NCBI RefSeq assembly: GCF_000687165.1
Contig: NZ_JMKU01000008.1
Span: forward strand, 62,001-126,000
Length of the DNA stretch: 64,000 nt
Direction: 5' to 3'
Origin: Paracidovorax oryzae ATCC 19882
Lineage (GTDB): Bacteria; Pseudomonadota; Gammaproteobacteria; Burkholderiales; Burkholderiaceae_C
Shown: piece after piece, positions 19,796 through 29,375 of the stretch
Numbering within the stretch: position 1 is the stretch's first letter
Layout: every line of letters begins with the position of its first letter
Made by a program: the position numbers and the translations under genes
The notes under the pieces: model-generated
Seen by the model: only the letters and a program-made list of their open reading frames with translations
What the model was told of the DNA's origin: nothing
Databases searched by the model: none

Positions 19796-20692
19796 ATGTC
19801 GATCTACATCAACAAAGACACCAAGGTCATCACCCAAGGCATCACGGGCAAGACGGGCCAGTTCCACACCGAGAAGTGCCAGGAATACGCGAACGGCAAG
19901 AACTGCTTCGTCGCGGGCGTGAACCCCAAGAAGGCCGGCGAGTCGATCTTCAACATCCCGATCTACGGCAGCGTCAAGGAAGCCGCGCAGCAGACCGGCG
20001 CCACCGTGTCGGTGATCTACGTGCCGCCCGCAGGCGCTGCCGCCGCGATCTGGGAAGCCGTCGAGGCCGACCTGGACATGGCCATCTGCATCACCGAAGG
20101 CATCCCCGTGCGCGACATGCTGGAAGTGCGCAACAAGATGAAGGCCAAGGAAGCCGCAGGCGGCAAGAAGACCCTGCTGCTGGGCCCCAACTGCCCCGGC
20201 CTGATCACGCCCGATGAGATCAAGATCGGCATCATGCCCGGCCACATCCACCGCAAGGGCCGCATCGGCGTGGTCTCGCGCTCCGGCACGCTGACCTATG
20301 AAGCCGTGGCCATGCTGACCGAAGTCGGCCTGGGCCAGTCGAGCGCCGTGGGCATCGGCGGCGACCCGATCAACGGCCTCAAGCACATCGACGTGATGAA
20401 GGCCTTCAACGACGATCCCGACACCGACGCCGTCATCATGATCGGTGAAATCGGCGGTCCGGACGAGGCCGAAGCCGCCCAATGGTGCAAGGCCAACATG
20501 AAGAAGCCCATCGTCGGCTTCATCGCCGGCGTCACCGCCCCTCCCGGCAAGCGCATGGGCCACGCCGGCGCGCTGATCTCCGGCGGCGCCGACACGGCCG
20601 ATGCCAAGCTCGCCATCATGGAAGAGTGCGGCTTCGTCGTGACGCGCAACCCGTCCGAACTGGGCAAGCTGCTCAAGGCCCAGCTGAAGTGA
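19796..20692 (+). CDS. sucD: succinate-CoA ligase (ADP-forming) alpha subunit
   Basis: A 298-residue subunit carrying the CoA site and the phosphohistidine. Landmarks are [40 protein letters not shown] and the active-site histidine in [13 protein letters not shown] (about residue 256). With sucC it makes the alpha-beta enzyme that interconverts succinyl-CoA and succinate with substrate-level phosphorylation. The pair ends 40 bp before a structured RNA leader belonging to the next gene. Confidence 0.98.
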   Translation: MSIYINKDTKVITQGITGKTGQFHTEKCQEYANGKNCFVAGVNPKKAGESIFNIPIYGSVKEAAQQTGATVSVIYVPPAGAAAAIWEAVEADLDMAICITEGIPVRDMLEVRNKMKAKEAAGGKKTLLLGPNCPGLITPDEIKIGIMPGHIHRKGRIGVVSRSGTLTYEAVAMLTEVGLGQSSAVGIGGDPINGLKHIDVMKAFNDDPDTDAVIMIGEIGGPDEAEAAQWCKANMKKPIVGFIAGVTAPPGKRMGHAGALISGGADTADAKLAIMEECGFVVTRNPSELGKLLKAQLK

Positions 20693-20732
20693 TGGCCTGG
20701 GTTCCGCTGCCCGGAAGGGCGGCGGACCGACC

Positions 20733-20797
20733 GGGGGCTAAGCAAAACTACGCACGCCAGTGCGTGGCTTCACCGTTACACTGAAAGTTCCCCAAAA
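20733..20797 (+). promoter_or_regulatory. structured 5' leader (aptamer-like part) upstream of the TerC-family gene
   Basis: Three nested pairings can form: GGGG (20733-20736) with CCCC (20790-20793), AAGC (20740-20743) with GCTT (20767-20770) and ACGCAC (20750-20755) with GTGCGT (20760-20765, loop GCCA). The single-stranded part between holds CACTGAAAG. TerC genes in other bacteria are controlled by manganese-type (yybP-ykoY) leaders, but I do not see that motif's core. The arrangement, a compact fold followed by a strong hairpin just before a TerC gene, suggests a cis-acting regulator. Confidence 0.4.
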
Positions 20798-20833
20798 AAG
20801 AAGCGCCCGAAACGCATGTTTCGGGCGCTTCTT
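20798..20833 (+). terminator. perfect 16-bp hairpin ahead of terC-like gene (terminator or expression platform)
   Basis: The arms at 20798-20813 and 20818-20833 (beginning AAGAAGCGCCC and ending GGGCGCTTCTT) are perfectly complementary around a GCAT loop. It is flanked by A6 on the left and CTTCTTGCATT on the right, so it may terminate in both directions. It ends only 26 bp before the TerC-family ATG, leaving no room for a promoter behind it, which implies the hairpin is transcribed as part of that gene's leader. Confidence 0.65.
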
Positions 20834-20859
20834 GCATTCATAACAGTGGAGCACACGCA

Positions 20860-21546
20860 ATGGAATTCCTGAATTCCGCCGACTTCTGGATCGGCCTGGT
20901 GAAGATCGTCTGGATCAACATCATCCTCTCGGGCGACAACGCCGTCGTCATCGCCCTGGCAGCCCGCTCGCTGCCGCCGCACCAGCAGAAGCAGGCCATT
21001 TTCTGGGGTTCCGGCGCTGCCGTGGTGCTGCGGATCGCGCTCACCGTGGTGGCCGCCAAGCTGCTCGAGCTGTCCTTCCTGCAGATCATCGGCGGCTGCC
21101 TGCTGCTGTGGATCGGCCTGCAGCTCATGACCGACGGCGACGACGAGGAGGAATCCAGCGGCGCCAACGCGGGCCTCATGGCGGCCGTGCGCACCATCCT
21201 CATCGCCGACCTGGTGATGAGCCTGGACAACGTCATCGCCGTGGCGGCAGCGGCCCACGGCAACATGGTCCTGCTCATCCTGGGCCTCGCCATCAGCATT
21301 CCGCTCGTGATCTTCGGCAGCACCCTCATGATCAAGCTCATGGAGCGCTTCCCCGTCATCGTGCTGCTGGGCGCCGGCCTGATCGGCTGGGTGGGCGGCG
21401 AAACCATCGCCAGCGATGCCTCGCTGCACGACTTCGCCGAGGCGCATCCGTCGCTCCACTACATCGCCGCCGCCCTGGGCGCGGCCTTCGTGGTCGGCGT
21501 GGGCAAGTTCATGCAACTGCGCTCCCAGCGCGGCGCCACGGCCTGA
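20860..21546 (+). CDS. TerC-family integral membrane protein
   Basis: A 228-residue protein with about seven transmembrane helices. The two TerC signature repeats are present: NIILSGDNAVVIALAARSLP (about residues 26-45) and ADLVMSLDNVIAVAAAAHG (about 117-135), with paired Asp-Asn residues thought to bind metal. An acidic cytoplasmic loop (DGDDEEESS) separates the halves. TerC/Alx/MeeF proteins handle Mn2+ or assist metallation of exported enzymes; whether this copy does is inference. A second TerC-family gene lies at 32015-32740. No ter (tellurite) genes are near. Confidence 0.9.
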   Translation: MEFLNSADFWIGLVKIVWINIILSGDNAVVIALAARSLPPHQQKQAIFWGSGAAVVLRIALTVVAAKLLELSFLQIIGGCLLLWIGLQLMTDGDDEEESSGANAGLMAAVRTILIADLVMSLDNVIAVAAAAHGNMVLLILGLAISIPLVIFGSTLMIKLMERFPVIVLLGAGLIGWVGGETIASDASLHDFAEAHPSLHYIAAALGAAFVVGVGKFMQLRSQRGATA

Positions 21547-21742
21547 TCCCGGCCCCCGGCGGGTGACCCGGCCCGCTCCCGGCCCCGGTGCCTCGTCTAT
21601 GATGCGGCACGGAGTACATAGGGAAAAAGTATGGGGAAATGCATATGTCCGCAACGCAAGGGATGACGCCGGTGCCGGTGCGCTCCAGCCGCCAGGCGCG
21701 CGCGCGCCTGCTGCCGCCCATCCTCCTGGAGGCAATCCGGGC

Positions 21743-22552
21743 ATGAGTGCATCGTCCCCGCTGGCGTACGAGTTCTGCGCCCTCACCGACCAGGGGCGCG
21801 TCCGCTCCAACAACGAAGACGCCGTGACGGTCGATGTAGCAGGCCAGGTGGCCGTGCTGGCCGACGGCATGGGCGGCTACAACGCGGGCGAGGTGGCCAG
21901 CCGCATGGCCACCGAGCTGATCCGGCAGGGCCTGGCCGAATGGCTGGCGGGCGCCGGGCGCGACGCTTCCCTGGCCGATCTCCGCCAGGCCATGGAAGCC
22001 TGCGTGGACTCCGCCAACCGTGCCATCTACGACGCATCGCATTCCAACGCGCAATATGCCGGCATGGGCACCACCGTCGTGGTCGCCGCCTTCCGCGAAG
22101 ACCGGCTCGTGCTCGGGCACATCGGCGACTCGCGCTGCTACCGTTTGCGCGACGGCGACCTGCAGCAGATCACGCGGGACCATTCCTGGCTGCAGGAACA
22201 GATCGACGCCGGGTTGCTCACGCCCGAGGAGGCCGCGCTGTCGGGTTTCCGCAACCTCGTGACCCGGGCGATGGGCGTCGAATCCACGGCGGCGCTGGAG
22301 GTCAATGAGTTCCAGGTGCAGCCCGACGATCTCTTCATCCTGTGCTCGGACGGGCTCACGGACATGCTCGACGACGAGGAACTGCGGGCCCTGGCCGCCT
22401 CCTCCGACCCGCTGGCCGAGCGGGCGGCGCGCATGATCGAGGCCGCCAACGAGCGCGGCGGACGCGACAATATCAGCGTCCTGCTGGTGAGGGCCGGCGC
22501 CGGCGAGAAGAAGCGCGGCCTGGTGTCACGATTGTTGCTACGTACCGATTGA
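21743..22552 (+). CDS. PP2C-family serine/threonine protein phosphatase (Stp1/PrpC type)
   Basis: A 269-residue phosphatase. The ATG at 21743 follows a strong GGAGG site ten bases upstream. PP2C motifs in order: TDQGRVRSNNEDAVTV (motif 1), AVLADGMGGYNAGEVAS (DGMGG metal site), GTTVVVAAFREDRLVLGHIGDSRCYRL, VTRAMGVE and LFILCSDGLTDML (second metal Asp), ending with GGRDNISVLLVRA. It is followed 91 bp on by an FHA protein, so the two likely form a Ser/Thr phosphorylation module, although no kinase gene is visible in this window. Confidence 0.94.
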   Translation: MSASSPLAYEFCALTDQGRVRSNNEDAVTVDVAGQVAVLADGMGGYNAGEVASRMATELIRQGLAEWLAGAGRDASLADLRQAMEACVDSANRAIYDASHSNAQYAGMGTTVVVAAFREDRLVLGHIGDSRCYRLRDGDLQQITRDHSWLQEQIDAGLLTPEEAALSGFRNLVTRAMGVESTAALEVNEFQVQPDDLFILCSDGLTDMLDDEELRALAASSDPLAERAARMIEAANERGGRDNISVLLVRAGAGEKKRGLVSRLLLRTD

Positions 22553-22643
22553 GAACCCGGTTCGCCGCCATCCGCGCGGCGTGGACCGGACACCAGCGCA
22601 GTCATCCACCAGCTAGCCCAGACAGACAGACGAGGAACGGTTC

Positions 22644-23297
22644 ATGCCCAAAATGATCGTGTCGATCGACGGAGTGGTCATCAAGGAAGTGGCGCTCACC
22701 AAGGAGCGTACGACGCTGGGGCGCCGCCCCTACAACGACATCGTCATCGACAACCTGGCCGTCAGCGGCGAGCATGCCGTGCTCCACATGGCCGGCGACG
22801 CGGTGGAGATCGAAGACATCGGCAGCACCAACGGCACCTATGTGAACGGCCAGCCCGTCAAGCGCCAGCCGCTGCGCAACGGCGACCTGGTCGAAGTGGG
22901 CAAGTACAAGATCCGCTTCCTGGGCGACGGCGCCGGCGAGAACTACGAAAAGACCATGGTCTTCACCCCCGGCATGCTGCCCCCGCGCGTGGCCGCATCG
23001 CGCCCCGCCCCGCTGCCGCCCCCGGCCAGCGTGCCGCTCAATGCCGCCATCCGCGTCATGTCCGGCGCCGCCACCGGCCGCGAGGTGGACCTGGTCAAGG
23101 TCGTCACCACCATCGGCAAGCCCGGCGTGGCCGTGGCCTCCATCACCAAGCGCCACCACGGCTTCGTCCTGGCCCATGTGGAAGGCGCCGAGCCTCCGCG
23201 CCTCAACGGCCAGCCGATCACTGCCGAGCCGGTGCTGCTCAAGGACGGCGATCGCCTGGGGCTGGCGGGGACGGAGATGGAGTTCCGGCAGCGGTGA
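22644..23297 (+). CDS. FHA-domain protein (two FHA-like modules)
   Basis: A 217-residue cytoplasmic protein. The N-terminal FHA domain (about residues 18-95) has the phosphothreonine-binding residues: TLGRRPYNDIVIDNLAVSGEHAVL (GR and SxxH) and STNGTYVNG. A proline-rich linker (about 110-130) leads to a second, more divergent FHA-like half (KVVTTIGKPGVAVASITKRHHGF ... PRLNGQPI ... LKDGDRLGLAGTEMEF), lacking the conserved SxxH. It should bind phosphothreonine partners and probably works with the PP2C upstream. The pilin gene follows, but 205 bp and a separate promoter lie between. Confidence 0.9.
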   Translation: MPKMIVSIDGVVIKEVALTKERTTLGRRPYNDIVIDNLAVSGEHAVLHMAGDAVEIEDIGSTNGTYVNGQPVKRQPLRNGDLVEVGKYKIRFLGDGAGENYEKTMVFTPGMLPPRVAASRPAPLPPPASVPLNAAIRVMSGAATGREVDLVKVVTTIGKPGVAVASITKRHHGFVLAHVEGAEPPRLNGQPITAEPVLLKDGDRLGLAGTEMEFRQR

Positions 23298-23419
23298 TGG
23301 GGTGGGCGGCGAGTACGTCTCGTAGTGCCTGCAACGGTTGCTGACAGAGATGGGTGACGAAATTGTCACCTTGGGCACAGGCGAAGACATTGCCGGAAGG
23401 GCGAAGGGCCAAGCCCTGT

Positions 23420-23435
23420 TGGCATGCAACCTGCT
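23420..23435 (+). promoter_or_regulatory. sigma-54 (RpoN) promoter of the pilin gene
   Basis: TGGCAT-N5-CTGCT at 23420-23435 fits the RpoN consensus TGGCAC-N5-TTGCW, with the invariant GG (-24) and GC (-12) correctly spaced. Transcription would start near 23446, about 57 bases ahead of the pilA ATG. Pilin genes in Pseudomonas and many betaproteobacteria are RpoN/PilR dependent. Confidence 0.75.
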
Positions 23436-23439
23436 TTGA

Positions 23440-23997
<558 letters not shown>

Positions 23998-24018
23998 TTC
24001 AGTGAATAGCTGAATTGG

Positions 24019-24045
24019 AAAAGAGGGAGCTACGCTCCCTCTTTT
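24019..24045 (+). terminator. Rho-independent terminator after pilA
   Basis: The arms 24019-24030 (ending GAGGGAGC) and 24034-24045 (starting GCTCCCTC) form a 12-bp stem with a three-base TAC loop, followed by a run of T's. It lies 22 bp after the pilA stop and separates the abundant pilin transcript from the membrane-protein genes behind it. Confidence 0.9.
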
Positions 24046-24064
24046 TTTGTTCTTCTGAGAGGGT

Positions 24065-25957
24065 GTGGTGGAAATCTTCAACAAAGAAAATCGCCGATGC
24101 ACCGGCATCATTGCAGCGGCTTTTTTGTTCTTATTTCTGACGTTATTTCTGCGCCCCTATGACGGAGTGCGGCACGATTCGATCCTGTACTTTGGCCAAT
24201 CTATCAGGATATTGATTCCTTCGGAACTGGATCGCGATCTTTTCTTTGCTCATGGGTCGCAGTCTCAGTACACGATTTTTCCGCAGATGCTCGCCAAGCT
24301 GTTGGAAAATTTTCAACCTGGTGCTGTGTCCATGGCAGGGCTGTTGCTCGCATTTGGACTCTTTTTGCTCGCCAATGCTCTCTTTTCCAATATCGCAGTC
24401 CCAAAGAGACTGGTGGTTTTTTCCATCGCCTGTGTTTTGATTTGGCCGTCCGGATACGGCGGTTTTGGGGTGTTCCGTTTTCAGGAACCCTATCTCACCG
24501 GGCGAAGCTTTTCCGAGCCTCTGGTAATCTTGGCACTGGCTCTGCTGCTTTCGAAAAAGCCATGGCTGGCCTTGATGATGCTGGCATGCGCCGCGTTAAT
24601 TCATCCACTGCAGGTGCTTCCTGGAATGATCGTCTGGTGGGCATGGCAAGCGTCTGAAAATAGGAAATGGTTCTTGCTGCCCCTCCTGGCTGCGCTAGCT
24701 CTTCTGATTCTGAGTGCACTGAATATCCCTCCTGCCAATAATCTGTTCATACGTTATGATCAGGAATGGCTTGATGCTATTTCTGAGCCCAATAAGCATG
24801 TATACATGCTGGAATGGCCCTTGCAATCCTGGCTCTGGCTCATTATCGATTGTTTCATTTTGCTTGCAGCTATGCCTTGGCTCAATGGAAAAGCCAAGCG
24901 CTATGTCAAGGTACTTCTATATGTGTCGCTGGCTTGCTTCGCGGTCAGCATCCTCTTTGTTGATATTTGCCAGTTCGTGTGGGCGGCTGGAGTCCAGTTA
25001 TGGAGAATCCACTGGATTCTGCATTGGTCGGCGATGATTTTTGCACCAACCGTCGTATATGGACTTTACACGAGGCGCCTTCATGCAAAACTTGTTCTTT
25101 TCGCAGCTGTCATGCTTGCTGCGGCGCCCTATGGAGCATTTGCTTCTGTGTACGCGGCTATTTTTCTGATGCCTCTATATTTTTTCTGGGATAATATAAA
25201 GGGAAGTATAGGCTTAAATTATGTGCGCCTGCTTTATGCCGGAATTACCGTGGCTTTGTTTGGCACCTATCTGCGCTATCTCTGGTATTTGCTCAAGGTG
25301 AGCGATTACGGCTGGTCGGGCGCTCAATGGGCAAACCTTCTGCTGGGCGTCTCACATCCTATTGTGCTGACGCCTATTGTTCTGCTCGGAATATGGTGTT
25401 GGAGAAATTATGAGCGTGTCAGGGTATATCTGCTGTGTGGCTTGGCTGTCGGCTTTGTATTGAGCGCGGCCTATTGGGATAGGCGAACGGAGCGGATGCG
25501 GTTGATTGAAAGCAGTCCACCCACAGATAGTGTTTTCGGTTATCCCATTGAAGCCGGAGCCTCGGTATTTTGGTACGGAGATCTGCTTTCACCCTGGATG
25601 CTATTGAAAAGATCCAGCTATTGGAGCGATCTGCAGCAGGCGGGCCTGCTTTTCAATCGAGGGACTGCCATCGAGGCTCAGCGTAGGGCCTTGCTGTTGG
25701 AGCCCTTTCTCTTCCAGGCAGAGTTCTGCCAGCTGATGGACAGACTTAATAATAAGCATGACAGTTGTCAGATCGATATCGATTCATTAAAGGGGCCTTG
25801 CCATGACAGTCATGCGAGTCTGAACTACCTTGTGTTGCCGCAACGCCTTTCTGTTGCGCCTCTCGGAAAAATTTTTCTGTCCGACGGCCCGGAAAAATTT
25901 GGAAAACAGATAGAGTACGGGCGGCACTATTATTTGTATTCTTGCAAGGACATCTGA
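24065..25957 (+). CDS. polytopic membrane protein, putative GT-C-type glycosyltransferase for pilin modification
   Basis: A 630-residue protein with about a dozen transmembrane helices and a C-terminal soluble tail (about 480-630). The start is a GTG at 24065 (a second GTG follows at 24068), behind a GAGAGG site. The first extracytoplasmic loop carries RHDSILYFGQSIRI and ELDRDLFFAHGSQSQYT, an acidic DxD-like pattern where GT-C enzymes have their catalytic acid. I recognise the RHD...DLFF...GSQ...FT pattern as that of a widespread uncharacterised membrane family, but it has no established function that I know. Position directly behind pilA and ahead of GtrA-like and TfpX/Z genes suggests it transfers a lipid-linked sugar to pilin, analogous to TfpW. 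Alternative: an O-antigen ligase or polymerase. G+C is about half, well below the flanks. Confidence 0.6.
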   Translation: MVEIFNKENRRCTGIIAAAFLFLFLTLFLRPYDGVRHDSILYFGQSIRILIPSELDRDLFFAHGSQSQYTIFPQMLAKLLENFQPGAVSMAGLLLAFGLFLLANALFSNIAVPKRLVVFSIACVLIWPSGYGGFGVFRFQEPYLTGRSFSEPLVILALALLLSKKPWLALMMLACAALIHPLQVLPGMIVWWAWQASENRKWFLLPLLAALALLILSALNIPPANNLFIRYDQEWLDAISEPNKHVYMLEWPLQSWLWLIIDCFILLAAMPWLNGKAKRYVKVLLYVSLACFAVSILFVDICQFVWAAGVQLWRIHWILHWSAMIFAPTVVYGLYTRRLHAKLVLFAAVMLAAAPYGAFASVYAAIFLMPLYFFWDNIKGSIGLNYVRLLYAGITVALFGTYLRYLWYLLKVSDYGWSGAQWANLLLGVSHPIVLTPIVLLGIWCWRNYERVRVYLLCGLAVGFVLSAAYWDRRTERMRLIESSPPTDSVFGYPIEAGASVFWYGDLLSPWMLLKRSSYWSDLQQAGLLFNRGTAIEAQRRALLLEPFLFQAEFCQLMDRLNNKHDSCQIDIDSLKGPCHDSHASLNYLVLPQRLSVAPLGKIFLSDGPEKFGKQIEYGRHYYLYSCKDI

Positions 25958-26385
25958 TGCTGAGAGTCTTGAGTTCTTGGGGGCACCTGGAAAGGTTCCG
26001 TGACAAGCAGGTGCAACAATTCTTGGCATATTTCCTGGTTGCCGTTGTCGCGCTGCTCGTTGATTTCTGCTTGCTGGAAATTATGGTCCGTGTTTTCGGG
26101 CTTTTCGTGACATGGGCTGCCGTCCCTGCCTTTGTCGGCGGAGCCTTCGTCAACTACTGGTTGAGCATCAGGTTCGTCTTTGCCGAACGAAGGCTGAAAG
26201 AGCGGGGAATGCTGGAGTTCGGCCTGTTCATGCTGATAGGGGTGTTAGGTCTTGCTGTCACCCAGATGGTTCTTTATGTTGGTGTCGCAATCTTGGCCGG
26301 CAACATGGAAGTGGTGAAGGTAATCGCTGCTGGCGCAACGTTCGTGTCCAATTTCCTTATAAGAAAACTTGCATTGTTCTCCTGA
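25957..26385 (+). CDS. GtrA-family membrane protein (lipid-linked sugar flippase-like)
   Basis: A 142-residue protein with four predicted helices. The ATG at 25957 overlaps the previous stop (TGATG) and has AGGA six bases upstream, so translation is coupled. Family features: [20 protein letters not shown] in helix 1 and [21 protein letters not shown] between helices 2 and 3 (GtrA consensus N-Y-x-x-x-R-x-x-x-F). GtrA proteins are proposed to flip polyprenyl-phosphate sugars across the inner membrane, usually with a GtrB glycosyltransferase. No GtrB-like gene is present here, so the lipid-linked sugar would have to be made elsewhere. The third base of the start overlaps and the next gene begins one base after its stop. 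Confidence 0.88.
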   Translation: MLRVLSSWGHLERFRDKQVQQFLAYFLVAVVALLVDFCLLEIMVRVFGLFVTWAAVPAFVGGAFVNYWLSIRFVFAERRLKERGMLEFGLFMLIGVLGLAVTQMVLYVGVAILAGNMEVVKVIAAGATFVSNFLIRKLALFS

Positions 26386-26386
26386 A

Positions 26387-27934
26387 ATGAAAAAAAAGAT
26401 CATCATCATCGGTGCAGGGCCTGCGGGTTTGACGGCTGCGCGTGAACTGCAGGAGGCAGGTGAGCGGGACATAACCATTTTCGAGGCCGACGATTGCGTT
26501 GGCGGAATTTCCCGCACTGCAAACCATAATGGGAATCGAATCGACATTGGAGGGCACCGTTTTTTCTCGAAATCTGAATGGGTAATGAGCTGGTGGCAAC
26601 AGTACCTGCCTGTCGATTCCCATGGCGCCGAGAGTGAAGGGCGTCTCTTCAAATACCAGGGGCAAGAAATGAGGGCGCCTGCCTCGATGGCTGGTGAAGT
26701 AAATGACAAAGACTCTGTGATGCTGGTGCGGGAGCGATTGTCAAGAATATATTTCAATAAACAGTTCTTTGATTATCCACTGAAAATAAATGCAGGCAGT
26801 CTCAGAAAGCTGGGTATCGCCAAAGTGGCCACATTTGGAGTCGGCTATATCGGTGCCAGGGTGCGGCCTGTGACCCCTGAGAGATCGTTGGAAGACTTTC
26901 TGATCAATCGCTTCGGAAGGCCGCTTTATCACCAGTTCTTCAAGGAGTACACCGAAAAGGTTTGGGGGGTGCCATGCAGCGAGATCAGTGCCGATTGGGG
27001 TGCTCAACGCATCAAGAGCCTTTCGATCGTGAAAGCCGTAGTGCATGCATTGAAAAAATCTCTGGGAGTGAAACAGGGCAATGCGGAGCAAACCTCACTG
27101 ATCGAGAGCTTTATCTATCCTAAATACGGTCCTGGGCAGATGTGGGAGACCGTCGCCAAGCGCTTTGAAAGCGATGGAGGCGTATTGCGGATGAAGGTGA
27201 AGGTCGTTGGGGTGAAGATCGAAGATGCACGTGTTGCATCCGTGACCGTGAGGGATTCCGAAGGTCACGAGGAAATTCATGAGTGCACTCATGTCATTTC
27301 CACGATGCCGATCAAGGAATTGGTTGCCGCTTCCGGAGACAGATGGGGCGGCAAGGAACGGGGAATTGCGGAAAAGCTTCAATATAGGGATTTCTTCACT
27401 GTGGGACTCTTGTATCATCGGAAGGATTTGAGGGAGGAGCTGCGGGACAATTGGATATATATCCAAGAACCGGGAGTGAACGTGGGGAGAGTGCAGATCT
27501 TCAACAACTGGAGTCCTTATATGGTAAGTGACCCGGAAACAGTCTGGCTCGGGCTTGAGTTCTTCTGCAAGGAAGAAGACGATATCTGGAAGAAGCCCGA
27601 TGCTGAACTCAAGCAACTGGCTCAAATGGAGATCAAGAAAATCGCTCTCGTGAATTCGGATTCAGCTCTGGATGCCGTTGTGCTGCGGGTGCCGAAGGCG
27701 TATCCCGGATATTTTGGAGAAGCTTACAAGCAGTTCGATAGCCTGAGGGAGTCATTGGACGGAATCGAGAATATGTTCCTTGTCGGCAGAAATGGAATGC
27801 ACCGATACAATAATCAAGATCATTCCATGTTGACGGCCAAGGAAGCGGCTCGGCAGATCGTTGCAGGGGTGGTGGAGAAGGAAAAAATATGGGCGATTAA
27901 TGTCGATGATGAATACCACGAGGAAAAGACTTGA
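26387..27934 (+). CDS. FAD-dependent amine-oxidase-fold protein, UDP-galactopyranose-mutase-like
   Basis: A 515-residue flavoprotein. The N-terminal dinucleotide loop is [20 protein letters not shown], followed by [20 protein letters not shown] and [11 protein letters not shown], the pattern of the protoporphyrinogen-oxidase/UGM superfamily. The substrate domain carries [24 protein letters not shown] and [13 protein letters not shown], which also occur in UGM-like proteins. The C-terminal FAD segment is [20 protein letters not shown]. If it acts like UGM it would convert a pyranose to a furanose nucleotide or lipid-linked sugar, feeding the neighbouring GtrA and GT-C-like proteins. Redox modification of a lipid-linked sugar is the alternative. 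It is packed one base behind the GtrA gene. Confidence 0.75.
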   Translation: MKKKIIIIGAGPAGLTAARELQEAGERDITIFEADDCVGGISRTANHNGNRIDIGGHRFFSKSEWVMSWWQQYLPVDSHGAESEGRLFKYQGQEMRAPASMAGEVNDKDSVMLVRERLSRIYFNKQFFDYPLKINAGSLRKLGIAKVATFGVGYIGARVRPVTPERSLEDFLINRFGRPLYHQFFKEYTEKVWGVPCSEISADWGAQRIKSLSIVKAVVHALKKSLGVKQGNAEQTSLIESFIYPKYGPGQMWETVAKRFESDGGVLRMKVKVVGVKIEDARVASVTVRDSEGHEEIHECTHVISTMPIKELVAASGDRWGGKERGIAEKLQYRDFFTVGLLYHRKDLREELRDNWIYIQEPGVNVGRVQIFNNWSPYMVSDPETVWLGLEFFCKEEDDIWKKPDAELKQLAQMEIKKIALVNSDSALDAVVLRVPKAYPGYFGEAYKQFDSLRESLDGIENMFLVGRNGMHRYNNQDHSMLTAKEAARQIVAGVVEKEKIWAINVDDEYHEEKT

Positions 27935-27951
27935 GCCTGCGGGGGCAGATC

Positions 27952-28713
27952 ATGAAAGCAGCTCATTCTCGTTTCAGGGCCTTTGGAATTCACTTGGCGT
28001 GCAGTCTGGTCGTAGTGATTTTCGCATGGTTGCTTGTGGGGGTGTGGTATCCGCGCCCATACATCGATATTCTTGGTGGCGGACAAATATTCCTGGTGCT
28101 GATGCTTGTGGACTTTGTGGCTGGTCCTTGCCTGACGTTTTTAGTTTTCAATGAAAAAAAATCGCGACGAGAGCTATCCGTCGATATTTCTGTTATTGCA
28201 CTGCTGCAGGCTGCCGCACTCTCTTTCGGAGTCTGGACCATGTACACGGCACGGCCGGTTTACCTGGTTTTCGAGTACAGCCGAATGGCGGTGGTCACTG
28301 CTGCCGACGTCAAGGAGTCAGACCTGCAAAGTGCGCCCGAAAGCTTCAGAAAACTTCCTTCGGACGGCCCTCGAGTGATTTCCTTGCGAACTTTCAAGAA
28401 TCCCGCTGAGGAATACGATTCGGTGGTTCGCGCCATGGCCGGACAACCTCAAGCTGCTCAGCCCAACCTGTGGCAACCATACGGATCTGCCCGTACAGAA
28501 ATTCTCAAGGCAGCCCTCCCTTTGAAAGACCTCATGGCACGCAAGGGTGGCGTGCAGCAACTTTCCGATGCGCTGGCAGCGACGGGGTTGCCTGCAGATA
28601 AGGTGAAGTATTTGCCTCTACAGGGCCGGGAACGAAGCTGGACCGTGTTGCTGGACGGTTCAAGCGGAGAGCCGATGGGTTTTGCACCCGTCGACTCTTT
28701 TCAAGCGAATTGA
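27952..28713 (+). CDS. TfpX/TfpZ-family type IV pilin accessory protein
   Basis: A 253-residue inner-membrane protein; ATG 27952 with a GGGGG site is preferred over the TTG at 27931 overlapping the previous stop. Three N-terminal hydrophobic segments (FRAFGIHLACSLVVVIFAWL; LVLMLVDFVAGPCLTFLVF; SVIALLQAAALSFGVWTMY) precede a soluble domain. The segments GVWYPRPYIDILGG, LVDFVAGPCLTFLVFN and TARPVYLVFEYSRMAVV match my memory of TfpX/TfpZ proteins, which lie beside pilin genes in Pseudomonas and Xanthomonas and are needed for efficient pilin assembly of the cognate pilin type. Its presence ties the four genes to pilA. It ends 41 bp from the convergent moaC stop. Confidence 0.85.
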   Translation: MKAAHSRFRAFGIHLACSLVVVIFAWLLVGVWYPRPYIDILGGGQIFLVLMLVDFVAGPCLTFLVFNEKKSRRELSVDISVIALLQAAALSFGVWTMYTARPVYLVFEYSRMAVVTAADVKESDLQSAPESFRKLPSDGPRVISLRTFKNPAEEYDSVVRAMAGQPQAAQPNLWQPYGSARTEILKAALPLKDLMARKGGVQQLSDALAATGLPADKVKYLPLQGRERSWTVLLDGSSGEPMGFAPVDSFQAN

Positions 28714-28754
28714 GTGCATATTTCGCATATGGGCCAGCGCGCTTTTGCTCTGCA

Positions 28755-29252
28755 TTAGTCGATCCTATCTGCCACGAAACTCCCGCTCTTCCCCCCGTGC
28801 TTTTCCATCACCCGCACATCCTGCATCACCATCCCTCGATCCACAGCCTTGCACATGTCGTAGATCGTGAGCAACGCCACCTGCACGGCCGTCAGGGCTT
28901 CCATTTCCACCCCGGTGGGTCCGACGGTTTCCACGGTCGCGGTGCAGCGCACGCATGAGGCGTCGGCATCGAGTTGAAAATCCACAGCCACCCGCGTGAG
29001 CGCGAGCGGGTGGCACAGCGGAATCAGGTCGCTGGTCTTCTTCGCGGCCTGGATGCCGGCGATGCGGGCGATGCCCAGCACGTCCCCTTTGCCGGCGGTG
29101 CCCGAGGCGATGAGCGCCAGGGTGGCGGGTTGCATGGTGATGTGCCCGCTTGCCACGGCAATGCGCCGGGTATTGGGCTTGTCGCCCACGTCCACCATGT
29201 GGGCCTGGCCGCCGGCGTCGAAATGGGTGAGGTGGGGCGAACGGGAGGTCAT
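28755..29252 (-). CDS. moaC: cyclic pyranopterin monophosphate synthase (MoaC)
   Basis: A 165-residue molybdenum-cofactor enzyme that, after MoaA, forms cyclic pyranopterin monophosphate. Conserved blocks: [50 protein letters not shown], and [27 protein letters not shown] with the catalytic lysine. The ATG at 29252 gives [12 protein letters not shown], the usual start. The G+C content returns to the high level of the flanks here, marking the right limit of the pilin-locus island. It is divergent from the M48 protease gene. Confidence 0.97.
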   Translation of the reverse strand: MTSRSPHLTHFDAGGQAHMVDVGDKPNTRRIAVASGHITMQPATLALIASGTAGKGDVLGIARIAGIQAAKKTSDLIPLCHPLALTRVAVDFQLDADASCVRCTATVETVGPTGVEMEALTAVQVALLTIYDMCKAVDRGMVMQDVRVMEKHGGKSGSFVADRID

Positions 29253-29375
29253 GGGAAGAGGCCCTTTGCGGGAATAGGTAACGGGGTGGCACCATCGGCG
29301 CGCCGGGGCATCATACGGTCCATGCGCGCATCCAAAAGGCCCCGCCAGGGGGTTGTCACGAGGAGGGTTGCTCCC

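Noticed and set aside
20733-20797. Classical yybP-ykoY manganese riboswitch before the TerC gene
   Set aside because: The characteristic GGGGAGUAG and CAACAUAC-type core elements are not present. Kept only as an unclassified structured leader.
20860-21546. Tellurite resistance function for the TerC-family genes
   Set aside because: No other ter genes are present; family members outside ter operons act in metal homeostasis or protein metallation.
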